Shown: positions 30,258 through 38,677 of the stretch, piece after piece
How the letters are laid out: every line of letters starts with the position of its first letter
Position numbering within the stretch: position 1 is the first letter of the stretch
Origin: HK1 sp965204915
GTDB lineage: Bacteria > Pseudomonadota > Gammaproteobacteria > HK1
Direction: 5' to 3'
DNA length: 64,000 nucleotides
Assembly (NCBI GenBank): GCA_965204915.1
Contig: OZ242023.1
Coordinates: 4,092,001 to 4,156,000, forward strand
The notes under the pieces: model-generated
What the model was told of the DNA's origin: nothing
The model's input: only the letters and a program-made list of their open reading frames with translations
Databases searched by the model: none
Program-made: the position numbers and the translations under genes

Positions 30258-30525
30258 CCGAAGGCGGACCCGGGCCGCGGGCAGGCGCCGCGCACCGGAT
30301 TCGTTGGGTGACGTCCCGGGAAGCTATCAGAAACCGCCGAAGGGCGCCGTGCCGAACCACCGGATCGACTGCGCCGCACGAGGACATCTGCAACTGCGGA
30401 AGATCCTCCTTTGGTTTTCCGTGCCTGGTGGGTAATCTGCCGACTCCGAGGGAGCCGGAGGCTCGGCCCACTCGCCTCATGCCACTTGAATCGGTCAACG
30501 CCCCACCGTGCGGAGATACCAGGCC

Positions 30526-31053
30526 ATGACCGCGCCCTCCGACTCCGGACGGACGGAGCTCTTCGGCCCCGTCCGCTCCCTGATTACGGGATGGGCCTTG
30601 CTGGGCGGGCTCGTGCTCGTGGGCGTCGTCCTGGTCAATGCCTGGTCCATCCTCGCCGGCGCGATCGTCAACCGGCCCTTTCCCGGCGACTTCGAGCTGA
30701 CGGAGATGGGCGCCGCCGTCGCCGCCTTCTGCTTCCTGCCCTACTGCCAGCTTGCCGGGGCGAACGTCTCGGCCGACATCTTCACGATGCGCGCGGGACC
30801 GCGGGCGGTGGCGGTCATGTCGGCCCTGGCCGCGGTCGTCGCGGTAGTCTTCGCGGCCGTCCTTCTCTGGCGGATGGGCGCCGGCTTGCTGGACTACCGC
30901 GAGTACGAGCAGTTCACCGGGATCCTTGAAATTCCGATCTGGTGGGCCTTCGTGCCGGCCCTCGTTTCGCTGGCGCTCCTCGTCCTCGCGTCGATCGTCA
31001 CGCTGGTCGAAGCGATCGGCGAGATCTCGCGAACGAAGCCGAAGCCGGGCTGA
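30526..31053 (+). CDS. TRAP transporter small permease (DctQ-type)
   Basis: A 175-residue protein with four predicted membrane spans and the DctQ pattern FELTEMGAAVAAFCFLPYC and ANVSADIFTMR. It is the small membrane subunit of a tripartite ATP-independent transporter for organic acids and pairs with the DctM gene starting 8 bp downstream. The ATG at 30526 was preferred over an upstream GTG because of a GGAG site. It is divergent from uraD, so a purine-related substrate is conceivable, but no DctP binding protein is adjacent. Confidence 0.87.
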   Translation: MTAPSDSGRTELFGPVRSLITGWALLGGLVLVGVVLVNAWSILAGAIVNRPFPGDFELTEMGAAVAAFCFLPYCQLAGANVSADIFTMRAGPRAVAVMSALAAVVAVVFAAVLLWRMGAGLLDYREYEQFTGILEIPIWWAFVPALVSLALLVLASIVTLVEAIGEISRTKPKPG

Positions 31054-31060
31054 TCCGATC

Positions 31061-32416
31061 ATGGAGCCGGTGGCCGTCGGCGTGCTCGGGCTGGGTGCGC
31101 TCGTCGCGCTGATCGCGATCCGGGTGCCCGTCGCCTACGCCATGATCGTGGTGGGCGGCGTCGGGGTCGCGGTTCTGAACGGCCCCGGGATCGTCCTGAG
31201 CCAGCTCAAGGACCTCGCCTACGGCCAGTTCTCGATCTACGACCTGTCCGTGGTTCCCCTGTTCGTCCTGATGGGGGCGATCGCCTCCCGTTGCGGCCTG
31301 AGCGCGGATCTGTTCAGGGCCGCGAATGCGTGGCTGGGCTGGATGCGCGGCGGGGTCGCGATGTCGGCCATCGCCGCCTGCGCCGGATTCGGGGCGGTAT
31401 GCGGCAGCTCGCTCGCCACCGCCTCGACGATGGGGCGCGTCGCGCTGCCGGAGCTCAAGCGCTACCGGTACTCCGACACCCTGGGCACGGGCGCCATCGC
31501 GGCCGGCGGGGTGCTCGGCATCCTGATCCCCCCTTCGGTGATCCTGATCATCTACTCCGTCATCGTGGAGGCGAACGTCGTCACGATGTTCGCCGCCGCC
31601 CTGATCCCCGGGCTGATCGCCGTCGCCCTCTTCATCCTCACCATCCTGGTCTACGTCACGATCGTCCCCGAAGCGGGTCCGAAGGGAGCCCTTCCCGAGC
31701 ACGGGGAGCTCGTCGCGGCGACCCTCGGCATCCTGCCGGTGGCGCTGGTCTTCGGCGTCGTGATCGGCGGCATCTACCTGGGCTTCTTCAACCCCACCCC
31801 GGCGGCGGCCGTGGGCGCGGTCATGGTGACCCTGTTCGGGCTGGCCAAGGGCCGGCTCTCCCTGGCCGACGGACGCGAGGCCCTGCTGGAGACGGCGCGC
31901 ACCGCCGGCATGATCTACCTGATCCTCCTCGGGGCGGAGCTCCTGAAGATCTTCATGTCCCGCGGCGGCGTGCCCCAGGCGACGGCCGAGTGGATGGCCG
32001 CTTCCGCCCTGCCCCCGATGGCGATCCTGCTCCTCCTGCTGGCGGCGCTCATCGTGCTGGGCTGCCTGATGGACAGCCTGTCGATGATCCTGCTGGCGAT
32101 CCCGTTCTTCTGGCCGGTGCTCGTCGAGCTGAACGGCGGCGACTGGGCCACCGCGGCGGACTCGCCCTTCGGCATGAACACCGAAGACCTGAAGATCTGG
32201 TTCGGGATCCTGGCGCTGATCGTGGTCGAGCTCGGGCTCATCACGCCCCCCGTGGGCATGAACGTCTTCATCATCTCGGCCCAGGCGCCGGAGGTGCCGA
32301 TGCGGCAGACCTTTCTCGGCGTGCTGCCCTTCTTCGGGGCGGAGCTCGTGCGCGTAGCGGTGCTGGTGGCCTTCCCCGTCCTGACGCTGTGGCTGCCCGA
32401 AGCGCTGAGCGGGTGA
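31061..32416 (+). CDS. TRAP transporter large permease (DctM-type)
   Basis: A 451-residue, highly hydrophobic protein with about 12 membrane spans. Family motifs include VPLFVLMGAIASRCGLS, GFGAVCGSSLATASTMGRVALPE, GVLGILIPPSVILIIY and LGCLMDSLSMILLAIPFFWP. It is the cation-coupled transport subunit of the TRAP system and acts with the DctQ protein upstream. The complete absence of a dctP-like gene on either side is the only oddity. Confidence 0.9.
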   Translation: MEPVAVGVLGLGALVALIAIRVPVAYAMIVVGGVGVAVLNGPGIVLSQLKDLAYGQFSIYDLSVVPLFVLMGAIASRCGLSADLFRAANAWLGWMRGGVAMSAIAACAGFGAVCGSSLATASTMGRVALPELKRYRYSDTLGTGAIAAGGVLGILIPPSVILIIYSVIVEANVVTMFAAALIPGLIAVALFILTILVYVTIVPEAGPKGALPEHGELVAATLGILPVALVFGVVIGGIYLGFFNPTPAAAVGAVMVTLFGLAKGRLSLADGREALLETARTAGMIYLILLGAELLKIFMSRGGVPQATAEWMAASALPPMAILLLLLAALIVLGCLMDSLSMILLAIPFFWPVLVELNGGDWATAADSPFGMNTEDLKIWFGILALIVVELGLITPPVGMNVFIISAQAPEVPMRQTFLGVLPFFGAELVRVAVLVAFPVLTLWLPEALSG

Positions 32417-32518
32417 TCCGGGCCGCGACGGGGACGGGAGGCGGGAGGCCCGAATCCGGGCGGTGCGCAGGGGATTCGCGGGATTCGATGCGGCGGGGCT
32501 GTCCGATGCGGGGCTCCA

Positions 32519-33781
32519 TCATGGCCCGCGCCGGTCCGTGACCCGCGCCGCCTTCGCGCTGAACCGCTCGAAGGTGTCGGGCGGCACGGCTTCGAGCACC
32601 GGCCTGACCCCGAGGCGCCGGTACAGCAGCGCGGCAAGATCCGCCCGGAGCGAATCGTCGGGATGCTCGTACCGGACCGTGATGGTCTCACCCGCGGCCC
32701 GCTTCCGGTCCACCTCGATCCGCCACTCCGCTCCCGGGTCCAGCCTTTCGGTGAGCACCTCCTCGATCACGCTCGGGTAGACGAGCGCGCCCCGTACCTT
32801 GAGGGCGTCGTCAGTGCGGCCGGCGAGGGTCGTGATCTGCGGCCAGCCCGAATCGTCGCGCTCCTCCGGCAGGGAGACGGCCAGGTCCCGCGTGCGGTAG
32901 CGGATCAGCACCGTGCCTTCGCGGTAGGGGGTGCTCAGGGTGAGCTCGCCGATCTCGCCGGGGGCGGCCGGCTCGTCCGCGCCGGGGCGCAGCAGCTCCA
33001 CCACGAAGTAGTCCGTGTTGACGTTTAGCCGGCCTCCGAACGGATCCCGCGGAGGAGCGAAGGCCAGGATCGGCCCGCCCGTCTCCGTCGAACCGTACAG
33101 CTCCTGCCAGCGGAAGCCGGAGCCGAACGCATTGGAGACGCCGCGCTTGAGCGAGGGGCTCGACCCCTCGCCGCCGAGCAGGCCCATCCGGAGCCCGAGG
33201 CCCGAAAGATCCTCGCCCGACCGGGCCGCCCTCTCGGCCAGCAGGCGCATCCAGGAGGGCGTGGCCGAGATGAGGGTCACGGGCAGCTCCCGCAGCCATT
33301 CGATCACCTGCTCGGGTCCCGTCGGCCCGCAGGGTACGATGCCGGCGCCGGCGGCATGGGCCAGCTCGTCGAGCGACGGCGCCCCTATCCAGAGGCCCCC
33401 GCCGTGGGTGTTGAGCAGGACGTCGCGGCTCGCGAGGCCGATGCACCGCGCCACCGGGGCGTACTGGTCCCGGATCGCCCGCCAGTCGCGCTCCGTGTAG
33501 CCGATGAACAGGCGCGGGCCGGTGGTGCCGGAGGTCGCCGACACCCGGTACATGTCCGACAGCGGGCGGGCCGACAGGGGCAGCCGGCCGAAGGGGGCCA
33601 GATCCGCCTTGTCGCAGGTGGGGAGGTCGTGCAGGTCGAGGGAGGGGGTCGCGCGGTGGTGTGCGGCGTAGAATGGGATCTCGCGCCTCGCCCGTTCGAT
33701 GGTCTCCCGCATGGCCGCCTCGTGGCGGCCGAGCTCTCCGATGGCAGGCGCTTCCTTTTCAGACATGCCCGGGGTCTTCAT
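32519..33781 (-). CDS. phenylacetate-CoA ligase-like AMP-forming enzyme
   Basis: A 420-residue member of the PaaK branch of adenylate-forming ligases. The phosphate loop reads SATSGTTGPRLFIGYT, followed by YGSTETGGPIL and YRTRDLAVSL; the C-terminal hinge and lid (TLAGRTDDALKVRGALVYPS) are present. It should activate an aryl or other carboxylic acid with ATP and CoA. There are no paa genes around it. An alternative start is the Met six codons in (MSEKEA). Substrate is unknown. Confidence 0.82.
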   Translation of the reverse strand: MKTPGMSEKEAPAIGELGRHEAAMRETIERARREIPFYAAHHRATPSLDLHDLPTCDKADLAPFGRLPLSARPLSDMYRVSATSGTTGPRLFIGYTERDWRAIRDQYAPVARCIGLASRDVLLNTHGGGLWIGAPSLDELAHAAGAGIVPCGPTGPEQVIEWLRELPVTLISATPSWMRLLAERAARSGEDLSGLGLRMGLLGGEGSSPSLKRGVSNAFGSGFRWQELYGSTETGGPILAFAPPRDPFGGRLNVNTDYFVVELLRPGADEPAAPGEIGELTLSTPYREGTVLIRYRTRDLAVSLPEERDDSGWPQITTLAGRTDDALKVRGALVYPSVIEEVLTERLDPGAEWRIEVDRKRAAGETITVRYEHPDDSLRADLAALLYRRLGVRPVLEAVPPDTFERFSAKAARVTDRRGP

Positions 33782-34127
33782 CGCGGCTCGCGGCTGGCAG
33801 CCGAGGCGCTCGCCGTTGGGCAGTGAAGGCCCGAGGACGATCGAGAGCCGGGCGGCTGCCGTGACCCGACGTCATCGGCATGGCGGAACCTCCGAACAGT
33901 GGCGCGGAACGCCGCCCGCCACGTTAGCCGCCTGAAAGGCAGATGAAAACCTCCGGGCCCGGGCTGCCGTCCACCATGCCGTCCTGGCCCCTGCCATCCC
34001 GCATTTCCCACCAGGCCACGAAGCCGTCCCGGACGTTCCCGGCCGCCTGAACCCGCGGGCTCCGATCCGTGGCGTCGTTCTTCCCGAACCGCCTACAATG
34101 CCGCACCACCGAAATGGAGGGGAGACG
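33782..34127. other. divergent intergenic, possible minus-strand remnant
   Basis: About 345 bases between the ligase and the Uma2-like gene. On the minus strand near 33930-34050 the frame reads VRDGFVAWWEMRDGRGQDGM and then EVFICLSGG before a stop, with an amino-acid mix more natural than the other frames. It could be the 3' end of a lost gene, but no family was recognised. The right end holds a GGAGGGGAG ribosome site for the gene at 34128. Confidence 0.3.
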
Positions 34128-35171
34128 ATGGCCACGTTGCGGGAGGCGGCCGGATCGGAGACCGGCGGGTTGACGGAGCTGCGCCGGAAGCCGGCGGTCC
34201 GGCCGTCGTATCCACCGCCTTCCGGGCCCGACCTTCCCGGCTGCCGGCCGATCCCTCTCGCGCGCCGCGACCTCGACACCTGGGACGGACGGCTCGAGTA
34301 CTGGGATGGAGACACCGAGATCGCCTGGGTGTGCGATCCCACCGGCCTCGGCCACGAGCAGCCGGCGGAACGGCTCGTGGAGCTGTGCACGCACGTCGCA
34401 CAGGCGCGCGGGACGCGCATCGGGTGCTACGGGACGACGGACCTGGAGCTGCGCGACGAGCGCGGAAAGCGGCAGAAGATCCTCCAGGCCGACCAGTGCG
34501 TGTACCTGTATCCGATGCGCGCCCGGCTGCCGGAGGGAGGAGGCATCGTGGTCGGGGAGCACGACCTTCCGGACGTGGTGCTGGAGGTCGATCTCACCAC
34601 GGACGTCCGGCGCTGGAAGCTGGGGATGTACGAGTCGTGGGGGTTTCCGGAGGTGTGGGTGGAGGTGCCGCGGCGGTGGTCGGGGAGCCGGGCGCGGGGG
34701 CGGCAGCCGGGATTGACGATCCACGTGCTGGAGGGAGGCCGGTATCGGGAATCGCCGGAGAGCCGGGCGTTTCCCGGCTGGTGGGCGGCGGCCATCCACG
34801 ATGCGATGAACGAGGTCGAGCTCACGGGATGGACGTACGCGAGGTTGAAGGGGGTGGGCCGGCGGTTGGGCGAGCGTGACGGGACCGGCCCGGACGACCA
34901 TCCCTTCCTGCGCTCCTTCCGGGACGAAGGCCGGGCCGAGGGCCGGGCCGAAGGCAAGGTGGAGGGCTTCGAGGAAGGTCGCGCGAAGACGATCCGCCAG
35001 CTTCTGCTGGCGCGCGGCATCGAGGTCTCGGCGCGATTCCCGGCCGACGTGCCCGGGTTCGCCGAAGCCTCGGAGGAGGCGGCCGTGGCGGCGGCTCTCG
35101 GCTGCGACAGCGAGCGGGATTTCCGCGCCCGCATCGGCGGCGGGCATCGCGGCGACGGCTCGACGGAATGA
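34128..35171 (+). CDS. Uma2-like PD-(D/E)XK nuclease-fold protein
   Basis: A 347-residue protein. The central nuclease-like core shows LPDVVLEVDLTTDVRRWKL and MYESWGFPEVWVEVP, the D...E-x-D...K...Y...G-x-PE-x-W arrangement of Uma2/DUF820 proteins. The C terminus carries GRAEGRAEGKVEGFEEGRAK repeats and IRQLLLARGIEVSARF, a charged helical tail common to PD-(D/E)XK proteins often linked to transposons or restriction. The ATG at 34128 has an excellent GGAGGGGAG site. Function unknown; nuclease activity is inferred from fold only. Confidence 0.75.
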   Translation: MATLREAAGSETGGLTELRRKPAVRPSYPPPSGPDLPGCRPIPLARRDLDTWDGRLEYWDGDTEIAWVCDPTGLGHEQPAERLVELCTHVAQARGTRIGCYGTTDLELRDERGKRQKILQADQCVYLYPMRARLPEGGGIVVGEHDLPDVVLEVDLTTDVRRWKLGMYESWGFPEVWVEVPRRWSGSRARGRQPGLTIHVLEGGRYRESPESRAFPGWWAAAIHDAMNEVELTGWTYARLKGVGRRLGERDGTGPDDHPFLRSFRDEGRAEGRAEGKVEGFEEGRAKTIRQLLLARGIEVSARFPADVPGFAEASEEAAVAAALGCDSERDFRARIGGGHRGDGSTE

Positions 35172-35341
35172 ACCTTGCCGGGAGGCGCCTTCGCATCGTC
35201 GGCGACCCCACGCGATGGGCCGCGACGGTGGTGACGGGGGCGGTGGTGGCTCTCGCCTGCCCGACCGCGGCGGAGGAGTCCGGCGCGGTATATGCAGACA
35301 ATAGCTTACGATCCAGGGGTTTACGGTCCAGGGCAACGTGA
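35168..35341 (+). CDS. small ORF with signal-like segment
   Basis: A 57-residue frame whose ATG overlaps the Uma2 stop (ATGA). It carries a basic start and a hydrophobic stretch WAATVVTGAVVALAC, then AEESGAVYADNS. It could be a small exported protein or the 5' end of a gene cut when the IS1380 element inserted just downstream. No family recognised. Confidence 0.35.
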   Translation: MNLAGRRLRIVGDPTRWAATVVTGAVVALACPTAAEESGAVYADNSLRSRGLRSRAT

Positions 35342-35358
35342 AGCAGGGGACTCACAAG

Positions 35359-37137
35359 CCCGCATTATTCACAAAGGATCGTAGAAGGGGGTATGGCGTG
35401 CCCGAGATCTGTAGTAAGATCATGGTGTTAGTCCAAACCGCACCACAGATCCACGGAGCACGCCATGAAAGGAACCATAGCGCTGTTTTCGCCATTGTTC
35501 AATCCGGCGGTGTCCATTGAAACTCGTCCCGAACATCTCAGCGCGGAGACGGGTGCGTTGGTTCAACGCGAGATAATGGAACGTAGCGGCATCATCGGGT
35601 GGTTGGCCGAGCGCCTTCATGACCCGCGCAATCGAGATTTGATTCGCTATCCGTTGGAGGAGCTGCTGCGCACGCAGTTGCTGTTGATGGGGCAAGGATG
35701 GCGGGACCAGGATGATGCGGACCGTCTTCGTCATGACCCGAGCCTTCGGGTGGGGAATGATTGCCATGAGGGCCCGAGGCCGCTGGAAGAGGATGAGGTG
35801 CTGGCGTCGCAGCCGACGCTGTCGCGGCTGTTGGGGGTGTTGAGTGGGGAGGGGAACTTGGCGGTGCTGCATGAGGCGGTGACGGAGCTGGCGTGTCGCC
35901 GGCTGCGGATGAGCAATGGGGGGAGGCGGAAGAAGACGCTGTACATTGACGTGGACGGGTTGCCGGTGGAGGTGCACGGTGGCCAGCCTGGGAGTGAATG
36001 GAACGGGTATTACCGTCGGCGGATGTACCAGGCGTTGGTGGCGAGCAGTGGGGAGACGGGGGATCTGCTGGACGGGGAGCTTCGTTGCGGGGCGTCGTAT
36101 TTGGGGCATGGGGCATTGGAGTTCGTCGTTGGAGTGGTGGAGCGGTGTCGGGGTCGGCTGTGCGAGTCGGTGGTGGTGCGGATGGATGCGGGGTTTCCGG
36201 AGGCGGGGTTGTTGAGGGGGCTGGAGGAGGGAGGGGTGAGGTATGTGGCGCGCTTGAAGGGCAATGCGGTGTTGGACCGGATGGCGAGGCCGTATCTGGC
36301 TCGTCCGCCGGGGCGTCCGCCGCGGGAGCCGCGGATATGGTGTTACGAGCATCGATACCGAGCGGAGAGTTGGGAGAAGGGGCGTCGAGTGGTGTTGGTG
36401 GTGCTGGAGCGGGAGGGGGAGCTGTTTCTGGACCATTTCTGGTTGCTGACGAACCTGGACGAGAGGCGTTGGGATGGACATCGTTTGCTGTCGATGTACC
36501 GCAAGCGGGGGAAGGCGGAAGGGCACATGGGGGAGCTGATGGATGTACTGCGCCCTGCGCTGTCGTCGGTGAGTCGTGCGAAGACGCACTATCGCGGGCG
36601 GAAGCTTGAGGTTCGGGAGAGGGATGAAGAGGTGGGGGTACGGTCGCACAACGAGGCGTTGTTTGTGTTGAATCTTCTGGTGTATGAGCTGATGCATCTG
36701 GGGCGTAGTGTGATGGAGAGGGCGACGCATCGGGGGTGGAGCTTGCGTCGTTATCGAGATGAGGTGTTGCGGGTGGCGAGTCGGGTGCAATGTGAGGGGA
36801 GGCGTGTGGTGTTCATTCTTTGTGAGAGTGCGGTGTCGGCATGGCGTCGATTGTGGAGGGTATTGACTCGTCTGCATTGGGTGCCTGTATAGAGTATGGG
36901 TTGGGTTGGCGAATGAAGGGATTGCTGCAAGGCGGCGGGGGTCGCTACGTCTGTCTGTTGTCATAAAGAAGCGAATGGTGTCCAATTATTAAAAAGGAGC
37001 AGTGGACAAGTGGGAAATCGGCTCATCTTGTTGGTCGATTGAGGTGGATTGGGAGTGATTGGGGCGGTACAAGGCTACGCGGGAGTGAAACTATCGAAAA
37101 TCGGACCATAGGAGAGTCGTATGGTGAATAATCCGGG
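35359..37137 (+). mobile_element. complete IS1380-family insertion sequence
   Basis: A ~1.78-kb element bounded by imperfect inverted repeats CCCGCATTATTCAC (35359-35372) and GTGAATAATCCGGG (37124-37137). The 5-bp direct repeat ACAAG flanks it at 35354-35358 and 37138-37142, a target-site duplication that fixes both ends. It contains one intact transposase. The final ~230 bp after the transposase are non-coding and AT-richer. Intact ends, duplication and frame mean the insertion is probably recent. Confidence 0.88.
35465..36892 (+). CDS. IS1380-family transposase
   Basis: A 475-residue DDE-type transposase with no frameshift. YIDVDGLPVEVHGGQPGSEW contains the first catalytic Asp region; VVRMDAGFPEAGLLRGLEE the second; and YRKRGKAEGHMGELMDVL the Glu region, as in IS1380 relatives. 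The codon use favours GGG and GTG strongly, unlike neighbouring genes. It should catalyse movement of its own element and could act on other sequences with similar ends, although the palindromic elements here have different termini. Confidence 0.9.
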   Translation: MKGTIALFSPLFNPAVSIETRPEHLSAETGALVQREIMERSGIIGWLAERLHDPRNRDLIRYPLEELLRTQLLLMGQGWRDQDDADRLRHDPSLRVGNDCHEGPRPLEEDEVLASQPTLSRLLGVLSGEGNLAVLHEAVTELACRRLRMSNGGRRKKTLYIDVDGLPVEVHGGQPGSEWNGYYRRRMYQALVASSGETGDLLDGELRCGASYLGHGALEFVVGVVERCRGRLCESVVVRMDAGFPEAGLLRGLEEGGVRYVARLKGNAVLDRMARPYLARPPGRPPREPRIWCYEHRYRAESWEKGRRVVLVVLEREGELFLDHFWLLTNLDERRWDGHRLLSMYRKRGKAEGHMGELMDVLRPALSSVSRAKTHYRGRKLEVRERDEEVGVRSHNEALFVLNLLVYELMHLGRSVMERATHRGWSLRRYRDEVLRVASRVQCEGRRVVFILCESAVSAWRRLWRVLTRLHWVPV

Positions 37138-37208
37138 ACAAGGGGCATGACGGCGCCGCACGGATTCCAGGCACGACGCCGTGACCTTCGGCGGGCGCCT
37201 GCGTTTCA

Positions 37209-37320
37209 CTCAAGTTTCGGGATTCGCTGACCGAAATGGATTCCCGCTTTCGCGGGAATGACGTCATTTCAGCGAGACGCGTTGCTTTCAGGCTGGCCGT
37301 CATTCCCGCGAAAGCGGGAT
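37209..37320. repeat. palindromic element, left part only
   Basis: Begins with the full 17-bp terminal repeat CTCAAGTTTCGGGATTC and runs through both inner hairpins to GCGGGAT, then stops. The right terminal repeat is missing, so this copy has been truncated. It lies 67 bp beyond the right end of the IS1380 insertion. Confidence 0.75.
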
Positions 37321-37486
37321 GCGGTGAACTCGTTGTTCGCACGGATACATACTGGTTCAAGCGGATGTAATTCGTATTCCAAATCAGACATTTACGAGTC
37401 CAAACGGATATTGACATGCCCGAACCCGTCCGGTAGTATCCAGGTTCCAATGTTGGAACAACTGATGGAACCACGGGGGAATCGAC

Positions 37487-37657
37487 ATGGCGAATCTGCA
37501 CACTCCGAAGCTCACCGAAAGCCGAGTCCAGATCGCGTTTCGCAACGTCATGAAGCCGATGGCGGCGTGCTCGCGGGTGGCGTTTCCCGTCGCCATCGGT
37601 GACCGCGCATCAACCAAATCGGCAGATGAATTTAACCAGGAGGATGAAAGAAGATGA
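37487..37657 (+). CDS. small ORF upstream of secreted protein
   Basis: A 56-residue frame (MANLHTPKLTESRVQIAF start, DEFNQEDERR end). It has a GGGGGA ribosome site 6 bases before the ATG, and its stop overlaps the ATG of the next gene (ATGA). The site and coupling favour a real gene, but length is small and no family was recognised. Confidence 0.4.
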   Translation: MANLHTPKLTESRVQIAFRNVMKPMAACSRVAFPVAIGDRASTKSADEFNQEDERR

Positions 37658-37935
37658 AAGCAAATAAGCTTTTCCCGATGCTCGTTGAAGCACGGATGGC
37701 CGGTCCTTTTCTCGCGTGTATGGTAATTCTGGCGGGGGCGGTTGTTACGTCTCCATCCGCACAAGCGGGGATCATTTGCGATACGGCGCGGAAGTTGTGC
37801 GAGATAATTCCCACAACTATAGGGAAAGCGCATTGCGATAGACTTGCGGAAGAAGTTTGCAGTGCGGATCTGAAAGGGCGACAAGCGGAAGCTGTGGAAC
37901 GGTTGGAGCGCATGACGCGGGAATTGCACTCGTAA
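37654..37935 (+). CDS. small secreted protein, unknown
   Basis: A 93-residue protein with a signal peptide (FLACMVILAGAVVTSPSAQA). The mature part, about 55 residues, has cysteines in CDTARKLCE, HCDR and EVCSAD that could form disulfides in the periplasm. AGGAGGA lies 8 bases before the ATG. It is the first of several small exported proteins in this AT-richer accessory stretch. No family recognised. Confidence 0.6.
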   Translation: MKANKLFPMLVEARMAGPFLACMVILAGAVVTSPSAQAGIICDTARKLCEIIPTTIGKAHCDRLAEEVCSADLKGRQAEAVERLERMTRELHS

Positions 37936-38007
37936 GCCACAACTGACGGGCAACGCCTGCCATGCTTCGCAACGGCCTTCTTGCTTGCGAGCATGGCCGG
38001 CGCGAGA

Positions 38008-38042
38008 ACGCGCGCGGCAATCCAGGCTTGGCAAATCAAGAA
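38008..38042 (+). repeat. 35-bp copy of peptidoglycan-binding coding segment
   Basis: These 35 bases are identical to 39204-39238 inside the DUF4189 gene, where they encode TRAAIQAWQIK of a peptidoglycan-binding repeat. Here they sit in the gap between two small secreted-protein genes with no domain around them. The match shows that pieces of this gene family have been copied or deleted locally. Confidence 0.75.
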
Positions 38043-38091
38043 CGTATCCGCGTATCCCGTGCGGGTGCTTGAAGATCACAACGGAGACAAG

Positions 38092-38496
38092 ATGATGAAA
38101 ACCATATCTCATATCGTTGGTTGGATATCGTTGGCGTTCCTATTCAATACTGCGAATGCTCAAACTCTGGTTCCCGGTTCGCCTTGTCAAGTTTCCGGTG
38201 AACAGGCGGCGGTTCTATTCGATCAATTCGATCGACGATTATCATCATCCGGTGGTGAGCCGAGTGCAGCTTCCCAAGTCTGCAAACAGATCAATGTTGT
38301 CAGGGTTACGATTTGGGTCAATCAGGTATGTTTGAGTGATCCGCAATTTACTTCGGAGCAACATTCCGCTATCGTGCAACAGATTGGAATATGGGCACAG
38401 AATTTGAAGGATTTGAATCTAACGTATTCACAACTCACAAGTGTTAACTCCGGCGGGTGCGAATGTTGGAGTGCATCCCATTGCCCGGACGGTTGA
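38092..38496 (+). CDS. secreted protein, unknown
   Basis: A 134-residue protein with signal peptide (SHIVGWISLAFLFNTANA, cleavage before QTLVPG). The mature part has cysteines at CQVSGEQ, VCKQIN, VCLSDP and a terminal GGCECWSASHC cluster. GGAGA is located just before the ATG pair; the second ATG one codon on is equally possible. No family recognised. AT-richer than the surrounding chromosome. Confidence 0.55.
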   Translation: MMKTISHIVGWISLAFLFNTANAQTLVPGSPCQVSGEQAAVLFDQFDRRLSSSGGEPSAASQVCKQINVVRVTIWVNQVCLSDPQFTSEQHSAIVQQIGIWAQNLKDLNLTYSQLTSVNSGGCECWSASHCPDG

Positions 38497-38677
38497 TGTT
38501 GATTGATTCCGTCCGGCACTCCCGGAGAGTCCCGTAGACGTGCAGGCGGATACCCTCTTGGAAGCGCCGATTGACGTGGTGCCGGTATGGTGGCACGCTC
38601 GACGGGTGGAGTCGCGGCACGGGCGACCGTGGGCGACGTAGGGCGTTGTTTTGCCGGGAGAAACGGAGAGAAGACTG

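Noticed and set aside
35420..36985. Minus-strand frame across the IS1380 transposase
   Set aside because: The plus strand carries the conserved transposase; the reverse frame has a His/Pro/Arg-rich composition and no recognisable domain.
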